Of a stretch of DNA of 64,000 nucleotides, positions 42,164 to 51,308 are shown in pieces. The DNA is from Streptomyces sp. R33 (lineage in GTDB: Bacteria > Actinomycetota > Actinomycetes > Streptomycetales > Streptomycetaceae). The DNA is taken from positions 3,385,501 to 3,449,500 of the forward strand of contig NZ_CP165727.1 of the NCBI RefSeq assembly GCF_041200175.1. The letters run 5' to 3'. The translations under genes and the position numbers were made by a program. The stretch's first letter is position 1; each line of letters starts with the position of its first letter. The notes under the pieces were generated by a model. That model made no database searches. It was not told the origin of the DNA and saw only the letters and a list, made by a program, of their open reading frames with translations.

Positions 42164-43119
42164 TACTTGGCCTCCTCGGCCTCGGTGAGGGCGATGAAGG
42201 CCTGCTCCAGGCCCAGCCCGGCGACTTCCAGGTTCCGGGGGTAGAGCCCCAGGGCGTACACGGCGTGGACGGTGGCGTCGGCGTCGCGCGACTGGAGCCG
42301 AATCGTTTCACCATGGCGTTCGTACGAGGTCAGGTACGGGAGGGCGCGCAGCGCCGCCTCGTCCACCGGGGCGTCCGCGGCCAGGTCGAAGGCGATCCGG
42401 CGGGCGCCGGCCCTGGCCTTGATCTCGGCGGCCGTGCCGTCGGCGAGCAGCCGGCCCTTGTTGAGGACCAGGACCCGGTCGGCGATCGCGTCGGCCTCTT
42501 CCAGGTAGTGGGTGGCGAAGAGGACGGTGCGGCCCTGGGCGGCCTGCTCGCGCATCGTGGCCCAGAAGGCCTGGCGGGAGGTGACGTCCATGCCGGTGGT
42601 CGGCTCGTCGAGGACGATCAGGTCGCTGTGTCCCGCGGTGGCGAGGGCGAAGCGGACGCGCTGCTCCTGGCCGCCGGAGAGCTTGTTGACCATGCGGTCG
42701 GCGATCTCGGTGATCCCGGCGCGGCCGAGCACCTCCTCGACCGGGTGCCGGCGGGGGTGCAGGGCGCAGCCGAGGGCGACGATCTCCCGTACGGTCACGT
42801 CCTCCATCAGGCCGCCGCTCTGCAGCATCGCGCCGACCCGGCCCGCCGCGACGGCCTCGCGCGGGGTGGTGCCGAAGAGCCGGACGCTGCCGGAGTCGGC
42901 GGGGCGCAGGCCCAGCAGCAGGTCGAGGGTGGAGGACTTGCCGGCGCCGTTGGGGCCGAGCAGTGCGACGGTCTCGCCGGGGTGGAGTTCGAGGGAGAGG
43001 CCGTCGACCGCGCGGACCGCGCCGTAGTTCTTGGTCACGTCGTGGAAGGCCACCACGGGGCCGGCGCCGGGTCCGGTGTCCTGTGCGGCGGTGGTGTGCG
43101 CCGGGGTCGTCGTCGTCAT
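42163..43119 (-). CDS. ABC transporter ATP-binding protein
   Basis: A 318-residue ATPase with Walker A GPNGAGKSS near residue 55, signature KLSGGQEQR, Walker B LIVLDEPTTGMD and the His switch in FATHYLEEAD; a C-terminal extension of about 90 residues follows as in drug-export ATPases. First gene of the four-gene unit with permease, kinase and regulator. The 166-base region upstream has an exact CCCCCGTACGGGGG palindrome and the ATGAC/GTCAT repeats. Confidence 0.94.
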   Translation of the reverse strand: MTTTTPAHTTAAQDTGPGAGPVVAFHDVTKNYGAVRAVDGLSLELHPGETVALLGPNGAGKSSTLDLLLGLRPADSGSVRLFGTTPREAVAAGRVGAMLQSGGLMEDVTVREIVALGCALHPRRHPVEEVLGRAGITEIADRMVNKLSGGQEQRVRFALATAGHSDLIVLDEPTTGMDVTSRQAFWATMREQAAQGRTVLFATHYLEEADAIADRVLVLNKGRLLADGTAAEIKARAGARRIAFDLAADAPVDEAALRALPYLTSYERHGETIRLQSRDADATVHAVYALGLYPRNLEVAGLGLEQAFIALTEAEEAK

Positions 43120-43130
43120 GACCGAAGATT

Positions 43131-43144
43131 CCCCCGTACGGGGG
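43131..43144. promoter_or_regulatory. Palindrome CCCCCGTACGGGGG
   Basis: Perfect 14-bp palindrome 11 bases before the ATG of the ABC ATP-binding gene. It could form a hairpin in the leader that hides the ribosome-binding site or act as an operator; no evidence distinguishes these. Confidence 0.4.
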
Positions 43145-43178
43145 TGCGCGCGGCAGTGTCTGGCGTCGTGACCGGCGG

Positions 43179-43206
43179 ATGACGGATGTCATGCGGTCGG
43201 CATGAC
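43179..43206. promoter_or_regulatory. Alternating ATGAC/GTCAT half-sites: likely response-regulator operator
   Basis: Three half-sites lie in 28 bases: ATGAC (43179-43183), GTCATGC (43188-43194) and GCATGAC (43200-43206). The last two form a perfect 7-bp inverted repeat with a 5-base spacer, and the first two form ATGAC-GGAT-GTCAT. They lie 60-87 bases upstream of the ABC/two-component operon. B. subtilis DesR sites contain a similar TCATGAC core, as I recall. Inference. Confidence 0.6.
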
Positions 43207-43240
43207 GGCCCCTGCGTCCGGGCCCGCGGCGGACACGGCG

Positions 43241-43270
43241 GAGCCCCCGCCCGGGGTCGGACGGGGGCTC
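43241..43270. terminator. Hairpin terminator downstream of PG-binding protein gene
   Basis: GAGCCCCCG and CGGGGGCTC pair perfectly; after one mismatch CCG and CGG extend the stem to a GGGT loop. It lies 15 bases beyond the stop of the minus-strand gene. Confidence 0.8.
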
Positions 43271-43285
43271 TGTGCGGCCTGGTCC

Positions 43286-45244
43286 CTAGTTGGGGTTGGT
43301 GTTGATGGTGGCGGTCCGCTCGGCGGTGGTCTTGCCGCGCAGGGCCGTGCCGAGGGCGCCGGCGACGTCCTGCGGGGTGACAGCGGTCTTCTCGCCGGTA
43401 CCGCGCGTGATCAGGACGCCGTCGAAGGTGTTCCCGTACGTCGCCTTGAGCGCTTCCAGGTCGTACTTCTCGACCAGGTGCCCGTCCACGACCTGCATGC
43501 TCAGGATCTTGGGCAGGGACTTGGCCCCGAAGGGGATGGACTTGGTCCCGGCCTTGACCGTGGCGGGGGCGGACATCGCGGGCTCCGCGAACTCCTTCAT
43601 GACCCGGTCGAGTTCGGCCTGGTCGATGACGGGGTTCTTGGTGGCGACGGGGAGTTCGACCGGGGCCGATTTGCCGGTCGCGACCATGTCGCGGAAGGCC
43701 TTCTTGACCAGGTCCGCGGAGGCGTCCGCGTCCAGGGTGGAACCGGGCTTGCCGGGGACGGCGACGGCCTTGCCCGTGTCGAACTTGATGGTGCCCTCGG
43801 TGGCGGTGCCGGCGGTCCCGGCCAGCTCCTGGAGCGCGACCTGTAGCTTCTCCTCGTCGATCGGCATCACGGGGTCCGCGATGCGCTCGTTGCCAAGGAG
43901 CGAGCCGATGACCGTGAGGGGGTTGTAGTCGCTGCCCGCCGCGTTGCGGACGGTGGTCTGGGCGTCCAGGCTCAGGCCGGCCTTCTCGGGCTTGAGCTCG
44001 ACCTGCTTGCCGCCGACGGTGAGCGTGAGCGGGGTCGCGGCGCGGTTGCCGAAGGCCGTCTGGAGCTTGCCGACGGCCTCGTCGCGGCTGCCGCTGATGT
44101 CGACGCCGAGGACGGTGGTGCCCTTGGGGACGTCGGAGTGGTTGAGGAGCAGCCCGGCGCCGTAGGCCACGCCGAGCAGGGCGATGAGGCCGCTGCCGAG
44201 GAGGACCAGCTTGGAGCGGCCCTTCTTGATCTTGGTCGGCGTCGCGCTGGCCGGCTTCGGGCGCGCGGGGGCGGCCGGCGCCGGAGCGGGGACCGGGGTC
44301 GGGACCGGCGGGAACGGATCGTCCAGCTCCGGTCCGGGCCAGCGGGGAGCCCCGCCGCCGTGGGTGGCGCCGACCGGGCCGGTGCCGAGCGCGGGGCCGC
44401 CGGTGGGGCCCGCCGGGGCGCCGGGGCCCGCCGGGCCGCCGTACGCGGGGAACGGCTCGGTGACGGGGCCGCCGTCACCGCCGCCGTAGCCAGGGAGGCC
44501 CGTGGGCGTGCCGACGCCGGGGCCGCCGGGCCGCCGGGCCGCGAGGGGCGCGTCGGGGCCGGGACCGCCGGGGCCGCCGGTTCCGTAGCCGGGGCCGGCC
44601 GGGGCGGGCGGCCGGGCGAAGCCCTGGGCGGGCGTGTCGAAGCCGGGGCCGGCCGGGGCGGCCGTACGCGGGCCCCCGGGGCCGGGGCCACCGGGGGCTC
44701 CCGGGGCGAAGCCGGACACCGGAGCGCCCGGGGCTCCCCCGGCGGGCGGCGCCGGGGTACGGGTGGGCAGCGCGGGCGCAGGGCCCGCCGCGGCCGGGGT
44801 ACGGGTCGGCAGCGCGGGGGCCGGAGCGGGCGCGGGCGCCGCGGCGGCCGGCTTGCGGGGGGCGAACCAGTTGCTGGTCGCCTCCTCCGGCTCGGGGGCC
44901 GGTGCGGGCTCCGCCGCGGCCGGCTCGGCGGCGGCCTCGGCCTCCGGCTCGGCGGCGGCAGCCGCCACGGGCTTGCGTACGACCACCGGCGGGATCGGCC
45001 GCGAACCCGGGATGTTGATCCGGATCCGGGTCGTCAGGGTGGTCTCGGTCTTCGGCCCGTCGGTGTCGGGCGTGGACGGGTTCGAGGTCACAGGGTTCTC
45101 CTCCGAGGCAGTCGCCGCGCCGGGCCCGGACGGCACGGGCAAGGACGGGTGCTGGCCGGTTCCGTACGGCGGTGTACCCGAGGGGTAGGCGGCTCCACCG
45201 CGCCCCTGGGGCCCGGAGGACGAACTGTCGGTTTCACGACTCAA
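43286..45244 (-). CDS. Membrane protein with peptidoglycan-binding-like (PG_binding_4) domains
   Basis: A 652-residue protein. The first 365 residues are cytoplasmic, disordered and rich in Pro, Gly and Ala. A basic patch (KIKKGRSK) and one membrane helix (about residues 370-390, LVLLGSGLIALLGVAYGAGLLL) follow. The extracellular part has VPKGTTVLGVDISGSRDEAVGKLQTAF and two repeats of the YoaR/VanW-associated PG_binding_4 type; no VanW or L,D-transpeptidase catalytic motif is seen. Start taken as TTG 45244 (LSRETDSSSS) with GGGAG 8 bases upstream; ATG at 45313 is possible. Probably a cell-wall-contacting protein. Confidence 0.85.
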   Translation of the reverse strand: MSRETDSSSSGPQGRGGAAYPSGTPPYGTGQHPSLPVPSGPGAATASEENPVTSNPSTPDTDGPKTETTLTTRIRINIPGSRPIPPVVVRKPVAAAAAEPEAEAAAEPAAAEPAPAPEPEEATSNWFAPRKPAAAAPAPAPAPALPTRTPAAAGPAPALPTRTPAPPAGGAPGAPVSGFAPGAPGGPGPGGPRTAAPAGPGFDTPAQGFARPPAPAGPGYGTGGPGGPGPDAPLAARRPGGPGVGTPTGLPGYGGGDGGPVTEPFPAYGGPAGPGAPAGPTGGPALGTGPVGATHGGGAPRWPGPELDDPFPPVPTPVPAPAPAAPARPKPASATPTKIKKGRSKLVLLGSGLIALLGVAYGAGLLLNHSDVPKGTTVLGVDISGSRDEAVGKLQTAFGNRAATPLTLTVGGKQVELKPEKAGLSLDAQTTVRNAAGSDYNPLTVIGSLLGNERIADPVMPIDEEKLQVALQELAGTAGTATEGTIKFDTGKAVAVPGKPGSTLDADASADLVKKAFRDMVATGKSAPVELPVATKNPVIDQAELDRVMKEFAEPAMSAPATVKAGTKSIPFGAKSLPKILSMQVVDGHLVEKYDLEALKATYGNTFDGVLITRGTGEKTAVTPQDVAGALGTALRGKTTAERTATINTNPN

Positions 45245-45449
45245 GGCAGGTTCTCCCGGTTGGCTCCGCCGCCCGCGTGCCGTGCGCGGGCAGCTCGGCG
45301 GCCCGACCACCATACTGGCCGTCGCCCTCGCGCAACTGTCCTAGGGGAATCAGGGGTTCCCCTTCGCCCCCTCCAGGGCCCTTCCGAGCGGCCCGGGAGG
45401 CCCGGCCCAACCCCCGTGAACGCGCACCTCGACGGAGTTCAACGGCACG

Positions 45450-45833
45450 TCACTTGCCGGACTGCGCGGCCGAAACCGGCCCCTCGAAAGGGCCGCGCAG
45501 CGTGGCACACATCACAGCCAGCACCGTCCCGCCCAAAAGGTAGGCGTACATACCGATTCCGGACGAACCGAGCAGGAAGTCCCCCTCGGGGCGCGGGACG
45601 CCGAGCAGCACGTACGCGAGGAACCAGCCGACCACGCCGGCGCCCACCCCGAGTCCGGTCCCGACGGCGATCCGGCCGCCGAGGAACAGCCCGAAGAGCG
45701 CCAGCAGTGCCAGCAGCAGCCCGCCGGGGAACCACAGGTCCACGACGAGCCAGCCGGCGATGCCGGTCAGCACACCCGCCACCAACAGGCCGAGCAGCAC
45801 GGCGATCCGCGCGGGCGTCAGGGTCCCGGTCAT
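45450..45833 (-). CDS. DUF6113-like small membrane protein
   Basis: A 127-residue protein with four membrane helices and no catalytic motif. Its ATG overlaps the mshB stop (ATGA), so it is translationally coupled with mshB. I recall the family name DUF6113 for the streptomycete gene beside mshB. A role in mycothiol metabolism is possible only by position. Confidence 0.82.
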   Translation of the reverse strand: MTGTLTPARIAVLLGLLVAGVLTGIAGWLVVDLWFPGGLLLALLALFGLFLGGRIAVGTGLGVGAGVVGWFLAYVLLGVPRPEGDFLLGSSGIGMYAYLLGGTVLAVMCATLRGPFEGPVSAAQSGK

Positions 45834-46726
45834 GCCTGCACCCCCGCGAACAGGTCGTGCTCGCGCTCGCCCGCCGGGGCGCCCGGCCGGCCCGCGACCA
45901 GTTCGTAGTACTCGCGGCCGAACAGCGGCTGCGCGAGGTCGTTGGAGAGGGCGAAGAAGGGCCCCTCCACGGCGATCTGGGTGGCGTGGGCGCGCATCGC
46001 GGCGGCCTTGGCCGCCACGAGCGCCTCGTCGGCCCCGATCTCGGCGGTGATCTTCTCGTCGGCGACGACACCGGGCACGTCGTCCGGCGAAGCCAGCCCC
46101 GGGAAGGGCAGCTTGGCCCCGGCCGCCTCCAGCCGGGCGAAGCCCTCCTCGACCACGGAGCGCGGGACCCGGTTCCAGTAGATCTTCCCGATCTCCCACG
46201 GGTCGCCGAGGTCCCGGCGGTACGTGGCCTCCGCGGCCAGCTCCGCGCCGCGCATGGCGACCCGGTGGGCCTGGATGTGGTCGGGGTGCCCGTAACCGCC
46301 GTCGGGGTCGTAGGTGATGAGCACCTGCGGACGGACCTCGCGGATGACCTCGACCAGGTGGCCGGCGGCCTCGTCCACGTCGGTGGACCAGAAGGAGCCG
46401 GGCCGGCGGTTCTGCTCGGCGCCCATCATCCCGGAGTCCCGGAAGCGGCCGGGGCCGCCGAGGAACCGGTGGTCGGTGACCCCGAGTTCCGCCATGGCGG
46501 CGGCCAGCTCGCCGATGCGGTGGGCGCCCAGGGTGTCGTCGCGGTCGGGCGCCAGGTGGGCGAGCCCGGGCGGGATGACCTCGCCCTCCTCGCCGAGGGT
46601 GCAGGTCACGAGCGCGACGTGGGCACCCTCGGCCGCGTACTTGGCCATGGTGACGCCGTTGTTGATCGACTCGTCGTCCGGGTGCGCGTGCACCAGGAGA
46701 AGCCGACGGGCGGGAAGACCGTTCAT
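45830..46726 (-). CDS. mshB: N-acetyl-1-D-myo-inositol-2-amino-2-deoxy-alpha-D-glucopyranoside deacetylase (MshB)
   Basis: A 298-residue zinc deacetylase of the PIG-L/LmbE family that removes acetate from GlcNAc-inositol in mycothiol biosynthesis. The metal and catalytic motif AHPDDE is at 14-19 (H15, D18), and GHPDH at 146-150 supplies the further His ligand. The [13 protein letters not shown] motif is typical of MshB as distinct from other LmbE proteins. The other mycothiol genes are elsewhere. ATG at 46726. Confidence 0.95.
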   Translation of the reverse strand: MNGLPARRLLLVHAHPDDESINNGVTMAKYAAEGAHVALVTCTLGEEGEVIPPGLAHLAPDRDDTLGAHRIGELAAAMAELGVTDHRFLGGPGRFRDSGMMGAEQNRRPGSFWSTDVDEAAGHLVEVIREVRPQVLITYDPDGGYGHPDHIQAHRVAMRGAELAAEATYRRDLGDPWEIGKIYWNRVPRSVVEEGFARLEAAGAKLPFPGLASPDDVPGVVADEKITAEIGADEALVAAKAAAMRAHATQIAVEGPFFALSNDLAQPLFGREYYELVAGRPGAPAGEREHDLFAGVQA

Positions 46727-46750
46727 GGGGCCAAGACTACGAGGACCGGC

Positions 46751-46945
46751 CTACAACTTGAGTCCACTGATCATGCTGGCCACGTTCGTGGTCAGCTGAC
46801 TGAGGGTCGGCGCGATGGTCGAACTCGCCAGATAGAACCCGAGGAGCACACAGACAACGGCGTGTCCCGCCTTCAGGCCCGACCGGCGGACCAGCAGGAA
46901 GACGACGATCGCCAGCAGCACCACGGCCGAGATCGAGAGTGCCAC
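46751..46945 (-). CDS. Small hypothetical membrane protein
   Basis: A 64-residue protein with two hydrophobic segments (about 2-19, ALSISAVVLLAIVVFLLV, and 26-42) joined by RRSGLKAG. GGAGGTGA lies upstream of the GTG start, supporting a real gene. It lies 24 bases upstream of mshB on the same strand and may share its transcript. Function unknown. Confidence 0.78.
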   Translation of the reverse strand: MALSISAVVLLAIVVFLLVRRSGLKAGHAVVCVLLGFYLASSTIAPTLSQLTTNVASMISGLKL

Positions 46946-47311
46946 GGCGTTTCACCTCCACGTCGAGCGGACATCGGTACGCGTACTCGTACTCAGTGCT
47001 CGGCGGAGTCATACCCACCGTGCGCTACGGATCATAACTATCCGTACCAGCGCATCGATCGAATTCCGGCAGCACGAGGGGCGCACGCCGCGCATGCACA
47101 GGGTCACGGGGGAGGCCGGCCGGGGAGCCTGTACGCCTCCCCGGCCGGCTGTCGGCACCCGCACGGCCGCACGGGACCCAGGCTGCACGCCCCAGATCTC
47201 GGGACAGAAACGGTCAAGTTGCCTGCATGTAAACCGCGTTGGCGGGAAATCGGCTCTGACGGAGCGAATCCGCGCGGGGTGGCCGGATTTCGCCCCTCGG
47301 GATTGCGCCGG
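46946..47311. other. Intergenic region upstream of the small membrane protein and downstream of peptide operon 2
   Basis: 366 bases. A lower-GC patch at about 47030-47070 (GGATCATAACTATCCGTACC) may be the promoter of the small membrane-protein/mshB transcript. A 13-bp hairpin lies at 47115-47149. I see no RNA gene or ORF with credible coding bias. Confidence 0.5.
47115..47149. terminator. Hairpin (13-bp stem) downstream of peptide operon 2
   Basis: GCCGGCCGGGGAG pairs perfectly with CTCCCCGGCCGGC around a nine-base loop. It lies about 160 bases past the last gene of the operon (minus strand), and could end that transcript. Confidence 0.6.
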
Positions 47312-48382
47312 TCACTCCTCCGCCGGCGGGGCCGCCGGGGCGGGAGGCGGGGGGAGCTCGCCGGGGGGCGGGACGACCTGCTTCTCCGCCGCGAAGTGGC
47401 AGGCCGAGGGGTGGGCCGCCGGGCCGGAGGGGAAGGCCTCCGGGACGGCCAGCAGCGGGACCTCGTCCGTGCATCGCTGCTGCGCCTTCCAGCAGCGGGT
47501 GCGGAACGGGCAGCCCGAGGGCGGGTTGGCCGGGGAGGGCACGTCGCCGGTCAGGATGATCCGCTCGCGGTGAGCGCGGGCCTGCGGGTCCGGGACGGGT
47601 ACGGCCGAGAGCAGGGCCTGGGTGTAGGGGTGGGTGGGATGGTCGTAGATCTGGGTGTCGGTGCCGATCTCCACCACCCGGCCCAGGTACATCACGCCGA
47701 CCCGGTCGGAGATGTGCCGCACGATCGAGAGGTCGTGCGCGATGAAGACGTACGACAGGCCGAACTCGGCCTGGAGGCGTTCCAGCAGGTTGATCACCTG
47801 GGCCTGGACCGAGACGTCGAGCGCGGAGACCGGTTCGTCCGCCACGATGACCTCCGGCTGCAGCGCGAGCCCGCGGGCGATGCCGATGCGCTGGCGCTGG
47901 CCGCCGGAGAACTGGTGCGGGTAGCGGTTGATGTACTCGGGGTTGAGGCCGACCACGTCCAGGAGCTCCTGGACCTTGCGGCGCCGGTCGCCCTTCGGAG
48001 CCACCTCGGGGTGGATGTCGTACGGCTCCCCGATGATGTCGCCGACCGTCATGCGGGGGTTCAGCGAGGTGTACGGGTCCTGGAACACCATCTGGATGTT
48101 GCGGCGGACGGCCCTGAGGGCCTTGCCGGACAGCTTGGTGATGTCCTCGCCCTTGTACGAGATCGCGCCGGCCGTGGGACGTTCCAGGTGGACCAGCATC
48201 TTGGCGACGGTGGACTTGCCACAGCCGGACTCCCCGACGATGCCGAGGGTCTCGCCCCGGGCGAGGCCGAAGGAGACCCCGTCGACCGCCTTGACGGCGC
48301 CGACCTGCTTCTTGAACAGGATGCCCCGGGTCAGCGGGTAGTGCTTGACCAGGTCCCTGACCTCCAGGATGGTCTCAGCCAC
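47312..48382 (-). CDS. Oligopeptide ABC transporter ATP-binding protein, OppF type (operon 2)
   Basis: A 356-residue ATPase. Walker [10 protein letters not shown], signature FSGGQRQR and Walker [13 protein letters not shown] are intact; the C-terminal oligo/dipeptide region has a CxxxxxC-type cluster ([15 protein letters not shown]) as usual for OppF/DppF. A Pro/Ala-rich tail of about 20 residues is extra compared with the operon-1 copy. Last gene of the second five-gene operon; GTG start overlaps the OppD-type gene by 8 bases. It pairs with the OppD-type subunit to drive peptide import. Confidence 0.94.
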   Translation of the reverse strand: MAETILEVRDLVKHYPLTRGILFKKQVGAVKAVDGVSFGLARGETLGIVGESGCGKSTVAKMLVHLERPTAGAISYKGEDITKLSGKALRAVRRNIQMVFQDPYTSLNPRMTVGDIIGEPYDIHPEVAPKGDRRRKVQELLDVVGLNPEYINRYPHQFSGGQRQRIGIARGLALQPEVIVADEPVSALDVSVQAQVINLLERLQAEFGLSYVFIAHDLSIVRHISDRVGVMYLGRVVEIGTDTQIYDHPTHPYTQALLSAVPVPDPQARAHRERIILTGDVPSPANPPSGCPFRTRCWKAQQRCTDEVPLLAVPEAFPSGPAAHPSACHFAAEKQVVPPPGELPPPPAPAAPPAEE

Positions 48383-49349
48383 CGAGGCACTCCTTCCAGA
48401 AGAAGCACGCGCTCTCGCGGTCCGGGCCCACCTGCGCGAGCGGCGGGACGTCGGTGCGGCAGACCGCCTGCGCCATCGGGCAGCGCGGGTTGAAGGCGCA
48501 GCCGGGCGGGATGGCCAGCAGGTTCGGCGGCAGGCCTTTGATCGCGTAGAGCTCCTGGCCCTTCTGGTCCAGGCGCGGGATCGAGTCGAGCAGACCGCGG
48601 GTGTACGGATGAGCGGGTGCCTTGTAGATCTCGTGGACGGGGGCCGCCTCGACGATCCGGCCCGCGTACATGACGGCGATCTTGTCGGCGACGTCCGCGA
48701 CCACGCCGAGGTCGTGGGTGATGAGGATGAGCCCCATGTTGAGCTCGCGCTGGAGCTCGGCCAGCAGGTCCATCACCTGGGCCTGGACGGTGACGTCCAG
48801 TGCCGTCGTCGGCTCGTCCGCGATGATCAGGGAGGGTTCCAGGGCCAGCGCCATCGCGATCATGATGCGCTGGCGCATGCCGCCCGAGAACTGGTGCGGG
48901 TAGTCCCCCACCCGGTCCTTCGCCGCCGGGATCTTCACCCGGTCCATCAGCTCGACGGCCTTGGCCTTGGCGGCCTTGCGGGACATCCCGCGGTGGACCT
49001 CGTACATCTCGCCCAGCTGGGCTCCCACGCTGAGCACCGGGTTCAGGGAGGACAGGGCGTCCTGGAAGATCATCGCCATGTCGGCGCCGCGGATCCTGCG
49101 CCGCTCCTCCTCCTTCATCTTCAGCAGGTCCCTGCCCTTGAAGAGGATCTCGCCGCCCGCGATCCGGCCCGGCGGAACGTCCAGGATGCCCATCACGGCC
49201 TGCGCGGTCACCGACTTGCCCGAGCCGGACTCGCCGAGCACGGCGAGCGTCTCGCCCTCCTCCACCGAGTAGTTGACGCCGTTGACGGCCTTGGCGACTC
49301 CGTCCCGCGTACGGAACTCCACATGGAGGTCGCGGACTTCGAGCAGCAT
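48375..49349 (-). CDS. Oligopeptide ABC transporter ATP-binding protein, OppD type (operon 2)
   Basis: A 324-residue ATPase with Walker [10 protein letters not shown], signature FSGGMRQR, Walker [13 protein letters not shown] and the oligopeptide C-terminal extension ([14 protein letters not shown], likely metal- or cluster-binding cysteines). It is very close in sequence to the OppD-type protein of operon 1, so the two operons arose by duplication. ATG at 49349 starts 11 bases after the permease stop. Confidence 0.94.
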   Translation of the reverse strand: MLLEVRDLHVEFRTRDGVAKAVNGVNYSVEEGETLAVLGESGSGKSVTAQAVMGILDVPPGRIAGGEILFKGRDLLKMKEEERRRIRGADMAMIFQDALSSLNPVLSVGAQLGEMYEVHRGMSRKAAKAKAVELMDRVKIPAAKDRVGDYPHQFSGGMRQRIMIAMALALEPSLIIADEPTTALDVTVQAQVMDLLAELQRELNMGLILITHDLGVVADVADKIAVMYAGRIVEAAPVHEIYKAPAHPYTRGLLDSIPRLDQKGQELYAIKGLPPNLLAIPPGCAFNPRCPMAQAVCRTDVPPLAQVGPDRESACFFWKECLGG

Positions 49350-49360
49350 GTGCCCACTCC

Positions 49361-50362
49361 TCAGCGCAGCTTGGGGTCGAGGGCGTCGCGCACCGCGTCG
49401 CCGAGCATGATGAACGCGAGCACGGTCAGGCTCAGCGCGCCCGCCGGCCAGAGCAGCATGTGCGGGGCGTTGCGGATCTGCGAGGCCGCGTTGGAGATGT
49501 CGATGCCCCAGGAGACGGTGGGCGGGCGCAGGCCGACGCCGAGGAAGGACAGCGTGGCCTCCAGGGCGATGTACGTGCCGAGCGCGATGGTGGCGACGAC
49601 GATGACGGGCGCGACGGCGTTGGGCGCGACGTGGCGCAGCAGCATCCGGCCGTTGCCGGCGCCGAGGGCCCGGGCGGCCTGGACGTAGTCGTTCTGCTTG
49701 GCGGTGATGACGGAGCCGCGGCCGATGCGGGCGATCTGCGGCCAGCCGAGCAGGACGATGAAGCCGACGACCGGCCAGACGGTGGTGCTGGTGACCACGG
49801 ACAGGAAGACCAGGCCGCCGAGGACGACGGGGATGCCGAAGAAGATGTCCGCGACCCGGGAGAGGAGCGCGTCGCCCCAGCCTCCGAAGAACCCGGCGAG
49901 CCCGCCGAGCACCGAGCCGAGCAGGGCGGCGCCGAGGGTGGCGCAGACGCCGACGGTGATGGAGGCGCGGGCCCCGTAGACGGTACGGGTGTAGACGTCG
50001 CAGCCCTGGGTGTCGTAGCCGAAGGGGTGGCCGGGGGCGGAGCCCTGCTGGGACTTGGACAGGTCGCACTGCAGCGGGTCACCGCCGGCGATGAGCTGCG
50101 GCCAGATCGCGATGATCACGAGGAACAGGATCATCAGCGAGGAGATGACGAAGACGGGGTTGCGGCGCAGCTGGTGCCAGGCGTCGGACCACAGGGAGCG
50201 GGCCTTCTCGCCCGGGCCCGTGGGCGCGTCACCGAGTTTCTTCTCGAGGCTCTCGGCCTCCTCGAGCGCGAGGTCTATGGGCCCGCCCAGGCCGGTGGGT
50301 GCGACGGCCTCCCCCTCTCCGGGCTGCAGCGGGTCGAAGACGGGCTCGTTGCGCTCAGGCAT
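49361..50362 (-). CDS. Oligopeptide ABC transporter permease, OppC type (operon 2)
   Basis: A 333-residue permease with six membrane helices. A 65-residue cytoplasmic N-terminus with an acidic stretch precedes LWSDAWHQLRRNPVF, the start of the OppC family; the EAA loop is AARALGAGNGRMLLRHVAPN. An extracellular loop holds two cysteines (LQCDLSKS and QGCDVYT), also present in the operon-1 protein. The ATG overlaps the OppB-type stop by 8 bases. Confidence 0.94.
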   Translation of the reverse strand: MPERNEPVFDPLQPGEGEAVAPTGLGGPIDLALEEAESLEKKLGDAPTGPGEKARSLWSDAWHQLRRNPVFVISSLMILFLVIIAIWPQLIAGGDPLQCDLSKSQQGSAPGHPFGYDTQGCDVYTRTVYGARASITVGVCATLGAALLGSVLGGLAGFFGGWGDALLSRVADIFFGIPVVLGGLVFLSVVTSTTVWPVVGFIVLLGWPQIARIGRGSVITAKQNDYVQAARALGAGNGRMLLRHVAPNAVAPVIVVATIALGTYIALEATLSFLGVGLRPPTVSWGIDISNAASQIRNAPHMLLWPAGALSLTVLAFIMLGDAVRDALDPKLR

Positions 50363-51278
50363 AACGAATCCTCGGGTCCAGGACCGCGTAGAGCAGGTCG
50401 ACGAGCAGGTTCGCCACCAGGAAGACGATGACGAGGATGGTCACGAAGCCGACGACCGTCGGGGAGTTGTTGCGCAGGATGCCCTGGTAGAGCTGGTATC
50501 CGACGCCGTGGATGTTGAAGATCCGCTCGGTGACGATGGCGCCGCCCATCAGGGCGCCGATGTCGGTGCCGATGAAGGTGACGACGGGGATGAGCGAGTT
50601 GCGCAGCAGGTGGCGGGTGACGACGCGGCGGCGCGGCAGGCCCTTGGCGACGGCGGTGCGCACGTAGTCGGCCTTGACGTTCTCGGCGATGGAGGTGCGC
50701 GAGAGCCGGGTGACGTAGGCGAGGGAGACCAGCGCGAGCACGATGCCGGGCAGGATCAGCTGGTTGAAGGGCGCGTCCGGGGAGACGGTGGGCCGGACCC
50801 AGCCCCATTGGACGCCGAAGAGGTACTGGAGCAGATAGCCCGTCACGAACGTCGGCACGGAGATGACGACGAGAGTGAGGACCAGCACGGTGGTGTCCAC
50901 GGACTTGCCGCGGCGCAGGCCGCTGATCACGCCGAGGGTGATGCCGACGACGATCTCGATGACGATCGCGACGATGGTCAGGCGCAGGGTGACGGGGAAC
51001 GCCGAGGCCATCAACTCGGTGACCGGCTGGCCGTTGAAGGCTGTTCCGAAGTCGCCCTGGAAGATCTGGCCCATGTAGTGGAGGTACTGCTCCCACAGGG
51101 GGCGGTCGAGGTAGAGGTCCTTGCGGATGCGCGCGGCGGTGGCGGGGTCGGGCGCCTTGTCGCCGAAGAGGGCCGCGACCGGGTCGCCGAGGGCGTACAC
51201 CATGAAGAAGATCAGGAACGTGCTGCCGATGAACACCGGGATCATCTGGAGCAGCCGCCGGATCACATAACGTCCCAT
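50355..51278 (-). CDS. Oligopeptide ABC transporter permease, OppB type (operon 2)
   Basis: A 307-residue permease with six helices, starting MGRYVIRRLLQMIPVFIGSTF (first helix) as OppB/DppB proteins do; the EAA motif is AVAKGLPRRRVVTRHLLRN. It forms the channel with the OppC-type subunit. It begins 30 bases after the solute-binding protein gene, with no hairpin between them, in contrast with operon 1. Confidence 0.94.
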   Translation of the reverse strand: MGRYVIRRLLQMIPVFIGSTFLIFFMVYALGDPVAALFGDKAPDPATAARIRKDLYLDRPLWEQYLHYMGQIFQGDFGTAFNGQPVTELMASAFPVTLRLTIVAIVIEIVVGITLGVISGLRRGKSVDTTVLVLTLVVISVPTFVTGYLLQYLFGVQWGWVRPTVSPDAPFNQLILPGIVLALVSLAYVTRLSRTSIAENVKADYVRTAVAKGLPRRRVVTRHLLRNSLIPVVTFIGTDIGALMGGAIVTERIFNIHGVGYQLYQGILRNNSPTVVGFVTILVIVFLVANLLVDLLYAVLDPRIRYA

Positions 51279-51308
51279 GGACTGCTCCAGGATCGATCCG
51301 ACGGGGGG

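Noticed and set aside
44138..48493. 1451-residue plus-strand open frame
   Set aside because: It runs antisense across five well-supported minus-strand genes (PG-binding protein, DUF6113-like, mshB, small membrane protein and OppF) and has no recognisable domain.
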